Part shown: positions 8,296 to 17,508 of the stretch, one piece after another | How the letters are laid out: each line of letters opens with the position of its first letter | How positions within the stretch are numbered: position 1 is the stretch's first letter | DNA from: Lachnospiraceae bacterium UBA3850 | Lineage (GTDB): Bacteria > Bacillota > Clostridia > Lachnospirales > Lachnospiraceae | Length of the DNA stretch: 46,195 nucleotides | Reading direction: 5' to 3' | Assembly: GCA_002392655.1 (NCBI GenBank) | Contig: DGHK01000013.1 | Location: 1 to 46,195 of the forward strand | Position numbers and translations under genes: made by a program | Notes under the pieces: model-generated | The model's database searches: none | What the model was told of the DNA's origin: nothing | Seen by the model: only the letters and a program-made list of their open reading frames with translations

Positions 8296-10287
8296 TTAAA
8301 GTATGATTTTACCCTCGAATTGTTTTCCGTAGACAAGCGACACATCCTGAGCCAGCTTCAGCATATCGGAATAATTATATATATCAGCGATCTTGAAATC
8401 CATATCGCCACTCTGTCTTATACCAAAGAAATCTCCCGGACCTCTGAGTTTCAAATCCTCTGAAGCTATATAGAATCCATCGTTTGATTCCTCCAGAACC
8501 TTAAGTCTCTCAACAGACTCCTTGGACTTTTTTACATTTATAAAGATGCAGTAGCTCTGTGCATCTCCCCTTCCTACACGGCCTCTTAGCTGATGAAGCT
8601 GGGCGAGACCAAATCTCTCAGCATTTTCAATCATCATAAGAGTCGCATTCGGATTATTGATTCCAACTTCTATAACAGTCGTTGAAACAAGTACATCTAT
8701 CTCTCTCTTAATAAAGCTATGCAGAATATCCTTCTTTTCATCCTCCTTCATCCTGCCATGAAGGTATGAAACCCTGATACCACTTCCAAGCTCTTTCGAG
8801 AGCTCATCGCTGTAGCTTATGACATTTTCAGCTTCAGTTATATCATTTTCCTCTACCATCGGACATATGACATAAGCCTGATGTCCTTCCTTTACCTGCT
8901 GTTTTATAAAACTATATGCCGAAGGACGATACTCCGTTCCGACTACACAGTTCTTGATTCTTTTTCTTTCTGCAGGCATATCCTTGATAACGGATATATC
9001 CATATCGGCATAAAGAATTATCGCAAGTGTCCTGGGAATCGGAGTCGCACTCATTATAAGAACGTGTGGGATATGTCCCTTTGAAGACAGACTGTCCCTC
9101 TGCTTTACTCCGAATCTATGCTGCTCATCCGTAACAACAAGTCCCAGATCATTGAACTGAGTCGCCTCCTGTATAATTGCATGAGTACCAATCACTATAT
9201 CACAGTTTCCGGATTTAAGTTCCTGATAAACCTCACGTTTTTCCTTAACACTCATTGAACCCGTGAGAAGTCTGACCGAAAGCTTATAAGGCTTCATATA
9301 CCTGCTTATATCCTCAAAATGCTGAACAGCGAGAACCTCAGTCGGAACCATCAGAGCTCCCTGATGACCGGACAATGCATTCATAAGCAGCGCAATTACA
9401 GCGACCACGGTTTTTCCGGAGCCAACATCTCCCTGAACAAGCCTGTTCATAACATGTTCCGAACTCATATCCGACTCTATGTCCTGTATAGCCGATTTCT
9501 GCCCATCCGTCAGCTCAAACCCAAGTCCGGCAATAAAGCCCTCTTTTTTTTGAGTTGCCTCCTTGGTTATTCTATGGAAATTTTCCTCAGTGACAGTAGA
9601 CTCCCTGAGACTTCTGATCCGTATAAGAAATTCAAGAAACTCATCAAAAGCTATTCTCTTTAAAGCAGCCCGAAGACTTTCCTCATTCTGAGGAAAATGT
9701 ATCTGCATCAGAGCCTCTGCTCTTGGCATAAGTCCCCTATCACTCATCTCATTTTCAGGAAGGTACTCTGGGATACCAAAAATCACATCCTTTACTGCAT
9801 CCACAGCTCTGGTTATAGAATTATTTGTTATACCCGACTTAAGCGGATATATAGGCTGCATAGTGGTAAGAGCCTTCTGATACTTAAACTGAGTAAAGTA
9901 TTCAGGCATCTCCATAACCCTCATACTTCCCTTTATTTTTATAACTCCGTAGAAGACATAGCTCTCACCTTTTTTGAAAACACTCCGAAGAAACGGCATA
10001 TTGAACCATACCATTCTTATGCTTCCGGTATCATCTGATGCAGTCAAACTGGTGATATTGTATCTCCTGCCCTTATGACTCTCTACATAAGTTACGACCT
10101 TGCAAAAAACAGCAACCCTGTCCCCTTCAGCTACAGAACTGACAGGGACAGGCTCGCTATATGTTTTATAACTACGCGGATAATAAAACACCAGATCTCG
10201 TACAGTACTGATTCCCAGTCTACCAAAATCCTTCGCCGTTTTCTCTCCGACACCCTTTATACTTATTATATCGTCTTCTAATCTCAT
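8296..10287 (-). CDS. recG: ATP-dependent DNA helicase RecG
   Basis: Branch-migration helicase that remodels stalled replication forks and Holliday junctions. The 663 residues show an N-terminal wedge/OB domain, Walker A in GDVGSGKTVVA, a DEQH box (TDEQHRFGVKQR), motif III MSATPIPRT, and the C-terminal helicase motifs YLHGRMKEDEK and QLRGRVGRG. It begins 2 nt after the fakA stop codon with only a weak ribosome site, so translation is probably coupled. It is shorter than E. coli RecG (693), as is normal for Clostridia. Confidence 0.97.
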   Translation of the reverse strand: MRLEDDIISIKGVGEKTAKDFGRLGISTVRDLVFYYPRSYKTYSEPVPVSSVAEGDRVAVFCKVVTYVESHKGRRYNITSLTASDDTGSIRMVWFNMPFLRSVFKKGESYVFYGVIKIKGSMRVMEMPEYFTQFKYQKALTTMQPIYPLKSGITNNSITRAVDAVKDVIFGIPEYLPENEMSDRGLMPRAEALMQIHFPQNEESLRAALKRIAFDEFLEFLIRIRSLRESTVTEENFHRITKEATQKKEGFIAGLGFELTDGQKSAIQDIESDMSSEHVMNRLVQGDVGSGKTVVAVIALLMNALSGHQGALMVPTEVLAVQHFEDISRYMKPYKLSVRLLTGSMSVKEKREVYQELKSGNCDIVIGTHAIIQEATQFNDLGLVVTDEQHRFGVKQRDSLSSKGHIPHVLIMSATPIPRTLAIILYADMDISVIKDMPAERKRIKNCVVGTEYRPSAYSFIKQQVKEGHQAYVICPMVEENDITEAENVISYSDELSKELGSGIRVSYLHGRMKEDEKKDILHSFIKREIDVLVSTTVIEVGINNPNATLMMIENAERFGLAQLHQLRGRVGRGDAQSYCIFINVKKSKESVERLKVLEESNDGFYIASEDLKLRGPGDFFGIRQSGDMDFKIADIYNYSDMLKLAQDVSLVYGKQFEGKIIL

Positions 10288-10289
10288 AT

Positions 10290-12056
10290 CTACTCAACAG
10301 ATAATATATAATAATAGATAGGCTGACCACCGTATCTGACATCGATTTCCAGATCATCAAACTTCTCAGCGAGCTCAGCTCTGAGTTTTTCAGCATCCTC
10401 CTCAGTCGTATCCTCGCCATAGTAAACACTGATCATTCCGCTGTCTTCATCAACCATTTCAGCAAGAACATCAAGTGTCACATCATGAACCTTCTCACCA
10501 ACAGCTTTGATACCGTCATCGGTTATACCCATTATATTGTTCTTACGAATTTCTTTTCCATCCACAGAGGTATCTCTTATGGCAAACGTAACCTCTCCGG
10601 TCTTCACTTCAGAGAAAGCCTCCTTCATCATCTGGAAGTTATCTTCAGGCTCAAGAGCTTCATTATATGCAAGCATGGCACTGATTCCCTGAGGTATGGA
10701 CTTGGTCTCTACAACATATATCTCCTTGTCCTCACAGATAGATCTTGCCTGATTAGCAGCAAGGATTATATTTTTATTATTTGGAAGAATATATACATTT
10801 TCAGCATTTACATTATTGATTGCAGATAGTATATCATCTGTGCTCGGATTCATGGTCTGACCACCATGAATCACGTAATCGACCCCAACCTCCGTGAATA
10901 TCTCAACAAGGCCTTCACCGGAAGCTATTGCTACAAAGCCGTACTTTTTCGGTGGTTCATCATGAACCTTCTTTACAACCGGCTGCGCTTTACTTCTTTC
11001 AGCCTTAATCTGCTTGAAAGCAGCCTCCTGCTCCTCAGCCTTTCTCTTCTCATTTTCAATAAGCACTCTCTCCGAATGCTCTTCACGCATATTATCTACC
11101 TTACATCTGGTGAGCTGACCATATTCAAGTCCCTTCTCAAAGGCTCTTCCGGGATGATTGGTATGAACATGAATCTTAACAAGCTCATCATCGGCAACAC
11201 ATACAAGAGAATCACCTATAGATAGTAGATATTCCTTAATTCCTTCAACCTCTGAATTAGAGAGTTCCCGATCAAGAAGTATGATGAATTCCGTACAGTA
11301 GCCGAACTTAATATCAGCAGTAGATATGTCCTCTTTACCACTTCCCATCTCATAGGTTGGTCTGGCCTTAGGAATATCATCAAGCACACCTGCTCCACGA
11401 GCAAGCTGAACGGGTGCTCCGTCAATTAAACCGACAGCCTCACCCTTAAGTCCCTTAAGGATACCCTTAACAACCTCAATAAGTCCCTGTCCTCCTGAGT
11501 CAACAACACCGGCTTCTTTTAATACAGGAAGCATTTCGGGTGTCTGGGCAAGAACCTCTTCTCCATACTCTATGATTTTCTCAACATATTCTGCTATATC
11601 ATCCTCAGTACTGAGAAGCTCAACAGCCTTCTCGGCCATACCTCTTGCAACTGTAAGTATGGTTCCTTCCTTTGGCTTCATAACAGCTTTATATGCAGTT
11701 TCAACCGAACGAGTAAACCCAGATGCTATATCCTCAAGGCCAAGCTCATTCTTATCCTTGATATCCTTACAGAAGCCTCTGAATATCTGAGAAAGAATAA
11801 CTCCGGAGTTACCTCTGGCACCTCTTAGAGACCCACTGGATATAGCTTTTGAAAGCTTTGCCATACTCAGATCTGAAATCGCCTCAACCTCTGACGCTGC
11901 AGCCATAATGGTAAGCGTCATATTGGTACCCGTATCACCATCCGGTACAGGGAATACATTCAGTTCATTTATATATTCTTTATTATTGCTCAGATTATTT
12001 GCGCCTGAAATAAATGCTGTTTTCAGCAGGTCGGCATTAATACTAGTTAATGACAT
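10290..12056 (-). CDS. fakA: DAK2 domain fatty acid kinase-like protein (YloV/FakA)
   Basis: FakA-type proteins phosphorylate fatty acids held by a FakB partner. The 588 residues start with a DhaL/DAK2 ATP-binding domain (about 10-200) carrying NVFPVPDGDTGTNM, then a middle domain and a C-terminal domain (about 370-588). The internal Lys/Glu-rich linker lies near residue 330-350. The start follows AGGAGG. It comes after the Asp23-family gene, the conserved yloU-yloV pair. No FakB (DegV) gene is in the window, so the substrate-level function is from family knowledge. Confidence 0.93.
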   Translation of the reverse strand: MSLTSINADLLKTAFISGANNLSNNKEYINELNVFPVPDGDTGTNMTLTIMAAASEVEAISDLSMAKLSKAISSGSLRGARGNSGVILSQIFRGFCKDIKDKNELGLEDIASGFTRSVETAYKAVMKPKEGTILTVARGMAEKAVELLSTEDDIAEYVEKIIEYGEEVLAQTPEMLPVLKEAGVVDSGGQGLIEVVKGILKGLKGEAVGLIDGAPVQLARGAGVLDDIPKARPTYEMGSGKEDISTADIKFGYCTEFIILLDRELSNSEVEGIKEYLLSIGDSLVCVADDELVKIHVHTNHPGRAFEKGLEYGQLTRCKVDNMREEHSERVLIENEKRKAEEQEAAFKQIKAERSKAQPVVKKVHDEPPKKYGFVAIASGEGLVEIFTEVGVDYVIHGGQTMNPSTDDILSAINNVNAENVYILPNNKNIILAANQARSICEDKEIYVVETKSIPQGISAMLAYNEALEPEDNFQMMKEAFSEVKTGEVTFAIRDTSVDGKEIRKNNIMGITDDGIKAVGEKVHDVTLDVLAEMVDEDSGMISVYYGEDTTEEDAEKLRAELAEKFDDLEIDVRYGGQPIYYYILSVE

Positions 12057-12074
12057 GTGACTTAGATCCTCCTA

Positions 12075-12431
12075 TCAGTCAATTACTCTTACGCCTTCAA
12101 CGAAAACATTGATGGATTTTACATCCATTGACGTATAGTCTTCAACCTGGTACTTAACCGTGCTTACCAGATTCTTTACGACTGTCTGAATATTTACGCC
12201 GTAAGAAACGATAATATGGAAATCTATTACAAGACCTCCTTCGGTAACCTTAACAGTAACTCCCCTTGCCACATTATTACCCTTAAGCAACTTAGCCAGA
12301 CCATCCTTCACACTAAGACTGGCCATACCGACAATACCGAAACAGTCCAGAGCTGCATGTCCAGCAAATCTGGCAACTACCTCAGGGTCTATAACTATCC
12401 TGCCATTTTCATTCTCGATTTGATTTGTCAT
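12075..12431 (-). CDS. Asp23/Gls24 family envelope stress protein (YloU)
   Basis: 118 residues with the Asp23 family core (GRIVIDPEVVARFAGHAALD, then GVTVKVTEGGLVIDFHIIVSYGVNI). Members are small cytoplasmic or membrane-associated proteins linked to envelope stress; the exact role in this organism is unknown. It starts after AAAGGAGG and directly precedes fakA. A promoter and an upstream terminator separate it from rpmB. Confidence 0.92.
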   Translation of the reverse strand: MTNQIENENGRIVIDPEVVARFAGHAALDCFGIVGMASLSVKDGLAKLLKGNNVARGVTVKVTEGGLVIDFHIIVSYGVNIQTVVKNLVSTVKYQVEDYTSMDVKSINVFVEGVRVID

Positions 12432-12485
12432 TTTTATGCCCCTCCTTTAATAAGGACTGTGTTCATTTTTCGATAACTATGATGT

Positions 12486-12514
12486 ATTTTACCAAATAAT
12501 ATCTCTTTATACAA
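12486..12514 (-). promoter_or_regulatory. Predicted promoter for yloU-fakA-recG
   Basis: TTGTAT (12509-12514) and TAAAAT (12486-12491) are spaced by 17 nt on the minus strand, between the rpmB terminator and the Asp23-family gene. Confidence 0.55.
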
Positions 12515-12518
12515 GAAA

Positions 12519-12544
12519 AGAGAGACTTAAAACACAGTCTCTCT
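12519..12544 (-). terminator. Intrinsic terminator after rpmB
   Basis: A 9-bp perfect stem (12519-12527 with 12536-12544) with an 8-nt loop is followed on the minus strand by TTTTCTTG. The next promoter overlaps its downstream edge. Confidence 0.75.
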
Positions 12545-12584
12545 CTACTTACTAATATATCAATCAAACTCGGCAGTATACAAA

Positions 12585-12770
12585 CTATGCACGCTCTACC
12601 TTACCTGATCTAAGACACTTTGTACAAACATAGATAGTCTTAGGAGAACCATCAACCTTTGCCTTGACTCTCTTAATATTAGACTTCATTATTCTATTGG
12701 ATCTTCTGTGTGAATGTGACACATTGTTTCCAAAAAGAACTGACTTATCACAGTAAAAGCACTTAGCCAT
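12585..12770 (-). CDS. rpmB: Ribosomal protein bL28, zinc-ribbon form
   Basis: 61-residue large-subunit protein. It keeps two CxxC pairs (CFYCDKS near the start and CTKCLRSG near the end), marking the zinc-binding C+ type. The central SHSHRRSNRIMKSNIKRVK segment is characteristic of L28. The start ATG follows AAAGGAGG. It has its own promoter and terminator and is read away from sortase toward yloU. Confidence 0.97.
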   Translation of the reverse strand: MAKCFYCDKSVLFGNNVSHSHRRSNRIMKSNIKRVKAKVDGSPKTIYVCTKCLRSGKVERA

Positions 12771-12828
12771 CCTTCGGCACCTCCTTTAACCACTAAAATC
12801 GAACCTTATTTAGTCCGCAACATTTGGT

Positions 12829-12857
12829 ATTCTATCAGATATATCTATCAATTGCAA
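12829..12857 (-). promoter_or_regulatory. Predicted promoter for rpmB
   Basis: TTGCAA (12852-12857) and TAGAAT (12829-12834) are spaced by 17 nt on the minus strand, about 60 nt before the rpmB start. Confidence 0.55.
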
Positions 12858-12880
12858 GCTTTTTTTTAACTCTTGTTATA

Positions 12881-14095
12881 CTATTTTGTTTTTCTCTTTG
12901 CAACAACAACATATCTGCCTTCGCTGGCATGATATGCACAGGTTGAAAGCGTTACGAGCTTATCACCATACTCAGCTGTTTCCTCAATCTTATAAGGAGT
13001 CTTGGACTTTACTTTAGATACATATTCATCAAACTCATCCTTATCCTTAGCATTAATAAATTCGTAATACTTAAAGGTATTGTCCTCACCTTTAATCTCA
13101 GTTCTAAATGCTGCGATAACCTCGTATTCATAGTTGCCTTGTATAGTATCGAATCTGAAGGTATTATGCTCTTTATAATAATCCTCTGTTTCATACTTGA
13201 GAAGATCATGGAACATAGTTCCTGCCTTCATATTATGTCCATAAATCACAACATTATCTGATGGCTTGATTGCATCACACTTAGCTGCCAGGAAAAGTGT
13301 TCCCGACGCACTCTTTTCTCCATTAAAGTCCTTGTGCAGATAGAATTCTTCATCGCGAGGTGTATGCATAACCGGATAGTCTATCTCAGTTCCGGGAATA
13401 CTCAGCCATCCGATAAAATCATTATTAGAAGCATAAAGTTCTGCAAACTTTTCCTGAACCTTGACACCATTTATATCAACGTATTTGATTTCAGATGCAT
13501 CCGTTTCAGTACCATAAGATATGACATCAGCTCCGGGAGCATCATCCTTTATCATATCCTTAAGACTTTCAAAGGACTTCTGGGCCTTATGGATATTATA
13601 ATAATACATTCCCAGATATCCGGCCGAAACAAGAAACGTTACTATAAATATAACAAGCAGGATATTAAGTATCATATCCTTCTTTGTTTTTTTCTTCTTT
13701 GACTTACCCGCTTTCTTGGTTACTTTCTTATTTGCTTTCTCTGTACCCTTCTTGGTTTCAGCCTGACGCTTCATAAGCTCTACTTTGGAAACCTTAACCT
13801 TTGAGCTTTTTGCAAGCATACTTCCGGGTGCGCCACTCACGACTCCATTTCCGGTTCTATTCACTCCCTTTACTGAAAGCTTGCTATCCTTCTCTTCTTT
13901 TACCGGCTTTTCAGTAGGCTTTTCCACCGGCTTTTCCACTGGCTTTTCCACCGGCTTTTCAATAGGCTCCTCAATAGGTTTCTCTGCAGGTTTCTCTACT
14001 GGCTTTTCTGCGGGTTTCTCGTCAGCTTTGTAGCTGTCCCCCATATATCGTTTTAATATCTCTTCTATTTCGTCCTTATTGTAATCGTTATCCAT
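12881..14095 (-). CDS. Class B sortase with long EKP-repeat cytoplasmic region
   Basis: Membrane transpeptidase that joins surface proteins to the wall or to pili. The 404 residues begin with a cytoplasmic region containing about ten EKP(V/A/I) repeats (27-66), then a Lys-rich stretch (100-140), one transmembrane helix (about 141-165), and a sortase B catalytic domain (about 200-404). The catalytic set is His287 in VIYGHNMK, Cys386 in TLSTCAYH and Arg394 in EGRYVVVAK. The long Pro/Glu/Lys repeat on the cytoplasmic side is unusual for sortases. No protein with a recognisable sorting signal is encoded in the window, so its substrate is unknown. The upstream ribosome site is weak (GGGG). Confidence 0.9.
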   Translation of the reverse strand: MDNDYNKDEIEEILKRYMGDSYKADEKPAEKPVEKPAEKPIEEPIEKPVEKPVEKPVEKPTEKPVKEEKDSKLSVKGVNRTGNGVVSGAPGSMLAKSSKVKVSKVELMKRQAETKKGTEKANKKVTKKAGKSKKKKTKKDMILNILLVIFIVTFLVSAGYLGMYYYNIHKAQKSFESLKDMIKDDAPGADVISYGTETDASEIKYVDINGVKVQEKFAELYASNNDFIGWLSIPGTEIDYPVMHTPRDEEFYLHKDFNGEKSASGTLFLAAKCDAIKPSDNVVIYGHNMKAGTMFHDLLKYETEDYYKEHNTFRFDTIQGNYEYEVIAAFRTEIKGEDNTFKYYEFINAKDKDEFDEYVSKVKSKTPYKIEETAEYGDKLVTLSTCAYHASEGRYVVVAKRKTK

Positions 14096-14118
14096 TTAAA
14101 ACCCCAAATACATTAATG

Positions 14119-14577
14119 TTAAAAATATTTCTTATTCCCCCAAAGATTGGCCTTCTTAAGTGCCAGATATTCACTGTAGCCATCCTCAAGTATCTGCTTC
14201 TCATTTGGGAACTTCAGCAGATGATAGGCCTCGTGAAACTTATAATAACCCGAATCACAGAAGTACTCTTCCCTCTGCGGCTTGCTGTAAAAGCTGTTCG
14301 ACATCATGAGATACCAATGAACATTCTTGCTCACAACGTCATTATATGTACTAAATGTATAACTGCTCTTGCCTATATACTTAACAATCGTGGCGTCAAC
14401 GCCCGACTCTTCCTTAACCTCTCTGAGAGCGGTATCAGCATGTTCCTCTCCCTTTTCAACTGTCCCCTTTGGCAGAACCCAGCCTTCATATCTATTGCGG
14501 TAATTCTTGTAGAGAACAAGCACCTTACCTCTAAAGATCACCACACCTCCACAACTAATTGCTTCGACCATACGCAA
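14119..14577 (-). CDS. NUDIX hydrolase
   Basis: 152 residues with a complete Nudix box, Gx5Ex7REVxEExGV (GTVEKGEE through REVKEESGV), which binds Mg2+ and cleaves nucleoside diphosphate linkages. A WVLPKG motif precedes the box, as in Ap4A/MutT-like hydrolases of Firmicutes. The true substrate cannot be told from sequence. The start follows AGGAGG. It lies between the PBP and sortase genes with short gaps, so it is probably in the same transcript. Confidence 0.9.
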   Translation of the reverse strand: MRMVEAISCGGVVIFRGKVLVLYKNYRNRYEGWVLPKGTVEKGEEHADTALREVKEESGVDATIVKYIGKSSYTFSTYNDVVSKNVHWYLMMSNSFYSKPQREEYFCDSGYYKFHEAYHLLKFPNEKQILEDGYSEYLALKKANLWGNKKYF

Positions 14578-14654
14578 TCCCTCCTTCTTTATGGTGTGTC
14601 AGATCACCGACAATTAACGGATGTCAGTGAATTATTTTGTGTCTTATATTATTT

Positions 14655-16172
14655 TTACTTTCCTGCATAATATGCATCCATAACAGCAGATGCAACATAA
14701 GTTCCTGATATCTGATTTGATGTGTAATCCTCAACAACTACACTTACTACGATATCCGGCTTGTCAGAGGATGTAAATCCAACAAACCACGAATTGCAGT
14801 TTCCGTTATTATCATATTCTGCCGTTCCTGTTTTACCGGCAACTGTATATGATTTACCGGCCATATACTGTGATGCCGTACCTGAAGTACAGACCTCCTC
14901 AAGCATAGGAATTATATCCTTTGTAACTTGAGGATCAATAACCTGCCCATAGGACTTAGGCTTATATTCCTTAACAACATCACCCTCTGCATCCTCAACT
15001 CTTTTGATAAGTCCAGGCTCCATCATATGTCCGCCATTTGCTATAGCCTGCATAATAAGAGCATTATGAAGAGGCGTTGTCAGGGTATCTCCCTGTCCGA
15101 TAACAGTCTGAGGTATATATGACTTATCGCTTTCGCCATTAAGCTTAAATACAGGCTTTGATGCGTCACCCTCAAACGGAATATCTTTATTATATAATAA
15201 ATCCTCTGAAAAATCAGCTAATGAATCTATATCCAGTGAATTTGCACCAATATCAGCAAAACTCGTATTGCATGACTTTGCAAGCGAGCTCTTGAGGTCA
15301 AGTGTTCCATGTGCAGTACTGTTTGAACATCTGATAGAAACACTGTTATATATATCAGTTCCATTACATGTATGAGTATAACTCTCATAATCCGGATGCT
15401 CTTTAATATACTCCATAGCCGTAATAACCTTGAATGTCGAACCAGGGGCATAAAGTCCCTGAGTGGCACGGTTTAAAAGAAGTGCACTGGACTCTCCCTC
15501 CTCTGTATGCGCTGTCTGCCAAACAGCGTCCATATCATTTGGATCAAATGTAGGACTGGAATACATAGCAAGAACATCAGATGTAGATGCATCAAGTACA
15601 ACAACCGCTCCTCTACAATTACCAAGCGTATCTGCCGCCGCCTTCTGGAGATTATAATCCAGATTCAAGATGACATTATCACCCGGATTCTTTGTTTCCG
15701 ACAGATCATTTTTAATCTGCTCATCTAGTCCAACATGCGATCTGAGAAGAGTAAAGTTTTGTGACAGCTCTACTCCGGCTCTTCCGTAATTATTATATCC
15801 GACAACATGAGCGAAAAGTCCATTATAAGGATAAAGCCTCTTCTCATCGCCATTTTCGCTAACCTCAGTTGTAGCTACAACGGTACCGTCACTTGTGATG
15901 ATGTCACCACGCTTTACAAAGTCTGACAGACTATCCTGTCTCTTATTAGAAGCGTTCGCAACAGTTCTTTCCGCCTTGTCGGACATATAATAAATGATAT
16001 ATCCAAACATACAAAGAAACACAAGTACCATAACATACGTCGAAAAAACTATGGGCCTGTTCTTTATTTTGTTTCTTTTAGCTTTTTCTCTTTCTCTGTC
16101 AATAAGCTCCTGCATCTCCGGCAGCATATTGGGTTGCTGCTCTGCGGTAGATTTTGTCTTTTTCTTTTTCAA
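14655..16172 (-). CDS. Class B penicillin-binding protein (PbpA/FtsI-like transpeptidase)
   Basis: Cross-links peptidoglycan outside the membrane. 505 residues: a cytoplasmic basic start, one transmembrane helix (about 40-62), a pedestal domain, and a transpeptidase domain with S245-TFK, S300-CN and K447-TGT motifs. The likely start is TTG at 16170-16172, preceded by AAAGAGG, which makes the gene overlap the end of ftsW by 74 nt; an internal ATG at residue 16 has no comparable ribosome site. It pairs with the upstream SEDS glycosyltransferase, as is usual for a cognate SEDS-bPBP set. Confidence 0.92.
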   Translation of the reverse strand: MKKKKTKSTAEQQPNMLPEMQELIDREREKAKRNKIKNRPIVFSTYVMVLVFLCMFGYIIYYMSDKAERTVANASNKRQDSLSDFVKRGDIITSDGTVVATTEVSENGDEKRLYPYNGLFAHVVGYNNYGRAGVELSQNFTLLRSHVGLDEQIKNDLSETKNPGDNVILNLDYNLQKAAADTLGNCRGAVVVLDASTSDVLAMYSSPTFDPNDMDAVWQTAHTEEGESSALLLNRATQGLYAPGSTFKVITAMEYIKEHPDYESYTHTCNGTDIYNSVSIRCSNSTAHGTLDLKSSLAKSCNTSFADIGANSLDIDSLADFSEDLLYNKDIPFEGDASKPVFKLNGESDKSYIPQTVIGQGDTLTTPLHNALIMQAIANGGHMMEPGLIKRVEDAEGDVVKEYKPKSYGQVIDPQVTKDIIPMLEEVCTSGTASQYMAGKSYTVAGKTGTAEYDNNGNCNSWFVGFTSSDKPDIVVSVVVEDYTSNQISGTYVASAVMDAYYAGK

Positions 16173-17502
16173 GATCGTCAGCCTCTTTACTTACTAAAAT
16201 ATATGTGTACTGAATTATCGAGAACATAAGGAGTGTACTAAACACACTGCTTATACCATAACTAATAAGCGGAAGTGTAACACCCGTCGACGGAATAAAC
16301 TTCGTCGCACCACCAACATTAAGCACAACCTGGAAGATATAGCATATACCTATACCAAAGGTTACATACTTGAAGAATGGCTGTTTACATTTCATAGCTA
16401 TATTCTGGATAGCCAGGAAACAGCTGAGATATATAAGTATCAGACATAGGCCAAATACCATACCAAGTTCTTCACCGATAGCTGAGAATATAAAATCACT
16501 TTCAGCAACAGGAATCAGATAAGGCATACCTCTTCCCAGTCCTGTTCCAAAGAAACCACCTGTACCTATGGCAAACAATGACTCACAAACCTGATAACCC
16601 TGAGTCTGTTGATATTTAAACGGATCCTTCCATGCATTAACACGGACAACTACATGTGCAAACAACGAATCCTTAAACAGCATATATCCTATCACACAAG
16701 CTGCGACACCGAGTCCTATACCCAGAAGCATAAAAATCGGTCGGGACGTTGCCAGATAAACCATCATAAAGTAAATGATATAAAACATCACCACTGCACC
16801 GAAGTCCTTCTCAATAACAAGAATCAGCATAAATGTAGCTGCTATGCATGCATTTACAAAAAGATCCTTTATTGTCGAAGCCTTAACAAGTGAGCTTGCC
16901 GTAAAGAAGATGAAAAACAACTTTACAAACTCCATAGGCTGTAGGGACAGTCCGCCGATACTTATCCAGTTTCTCGATCCATTAACAACCATTCCCAGTC
17001 CGGGAATGAAAACCGAAGCCAGAAGTATGATACCGACAACTCCATATCTGTTTCTCCAGTATGGAATATTCTTCATCATCGACATGATCTTCGGAATAAA
17101 TATCGTAAGAATAAGGCCAAGCGAAGCCAGAATAAACTGTCTGACCGCAAGCTTCGGACTGAGTCTGAGCAACATCGTATATCCAATAAGCATAAGAAAT
17201 GCTACGTTGTTGGTCAAAAGTCTTGAAGAATTCTTGTACATAAGTCTGAAAGCCAGTATATACATGACTGCAATAAAAATCTCAATCAGATAATACACTA
17301 TGACCTTGATATCCTTCATATTAATCATCAACATAACATGACACAGAAAATGTATCATAAATATATAAAAAACCTGCTTATTCAGGTTTTTTGTCCTCTT
17401 CTTCCTGTCCTTGGCAATCAGATACGTAAAGCAAATGATTGTATATAGGACCATAAATAAGAGAACCAGATATTTAGAAATAGTACATATAATGTTCAGC
17501 AT
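16099..17502 (-). CDS. SEDS family peptidoglycan glycosyltransferase (FtsW/RodA/SpoVE type)
   Basis: Polytopic membrane enzyme that polymerises lipid II into glycan strands. 467 residues with about ten hydrophobic segments; SEDS signatures visible are GSRNWISIGGLSLQPMEF, the YQVCESLFAIGTGGFFGTGLG segment (usually QS.IAIGSGG..GKG.G) and the C-terminal STGVTLPLISYG. It directly precedes the class B PBP gene and overlaps it. The N-terminus (about 130 residues before the first strong signature) is a little longer than in E. coli RodA. FtsW and RodA roles cannot be separated from sequence alone. Confidence 0.93.
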   Translation of the reverse strand: MLNIICTISKYLVLLFMVLYTIICFTYLIAKDRKKRTKNLNKQVFYIFMIHFLCHVMLMINMKDIKVIVYYLIEIFIAVMYILAFRLMYKNSSRLLTNNVAFLMLIGYTMLLRLSPKLAVRQFILASLGLILTIFIPKIMSMMKNIPYWRNRYGVVGIILLASVFIPGLGMVVNGSRNWISIGGLSLQPMEFVKLFFIFFTASSLVKASTIKDLFVNACIAATFMLILVIEKDFGAVVMFYIIYFMMVYLATSRPIFMLLGIGLGVAACVIGYMLFKDSLFAHVVVRVNAWKDPFKYQQTQGYQVCESLFAIGTGGFFGTGLGRGMPYLIPVAESDFIFSAIGEELGMVFGLCLILIYLSCFLAIQNIAMKCKQPFFKYVTFGIGICYIFQVVLNVGGATKFIPSTGVTLPLISYGISSVFSTLLMFSIIQYTYILVSKEADDLEKEKDKIYRRAATQYAAGDAGAY

Positions 17503-17508
17503 TATTAA

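Noticed and set aside
13785..14033. Open frame rich in GFSTGFS repeats on the plus strand
   Set aside because: It is antisense to the EKP repeats of the sortase gene.
14578..14654. Terminator between the NUDIX and PBP genes
   Set aside because: Only short imperfect pairing around 14600-14640 and no T tract in the right place on the minus strand.
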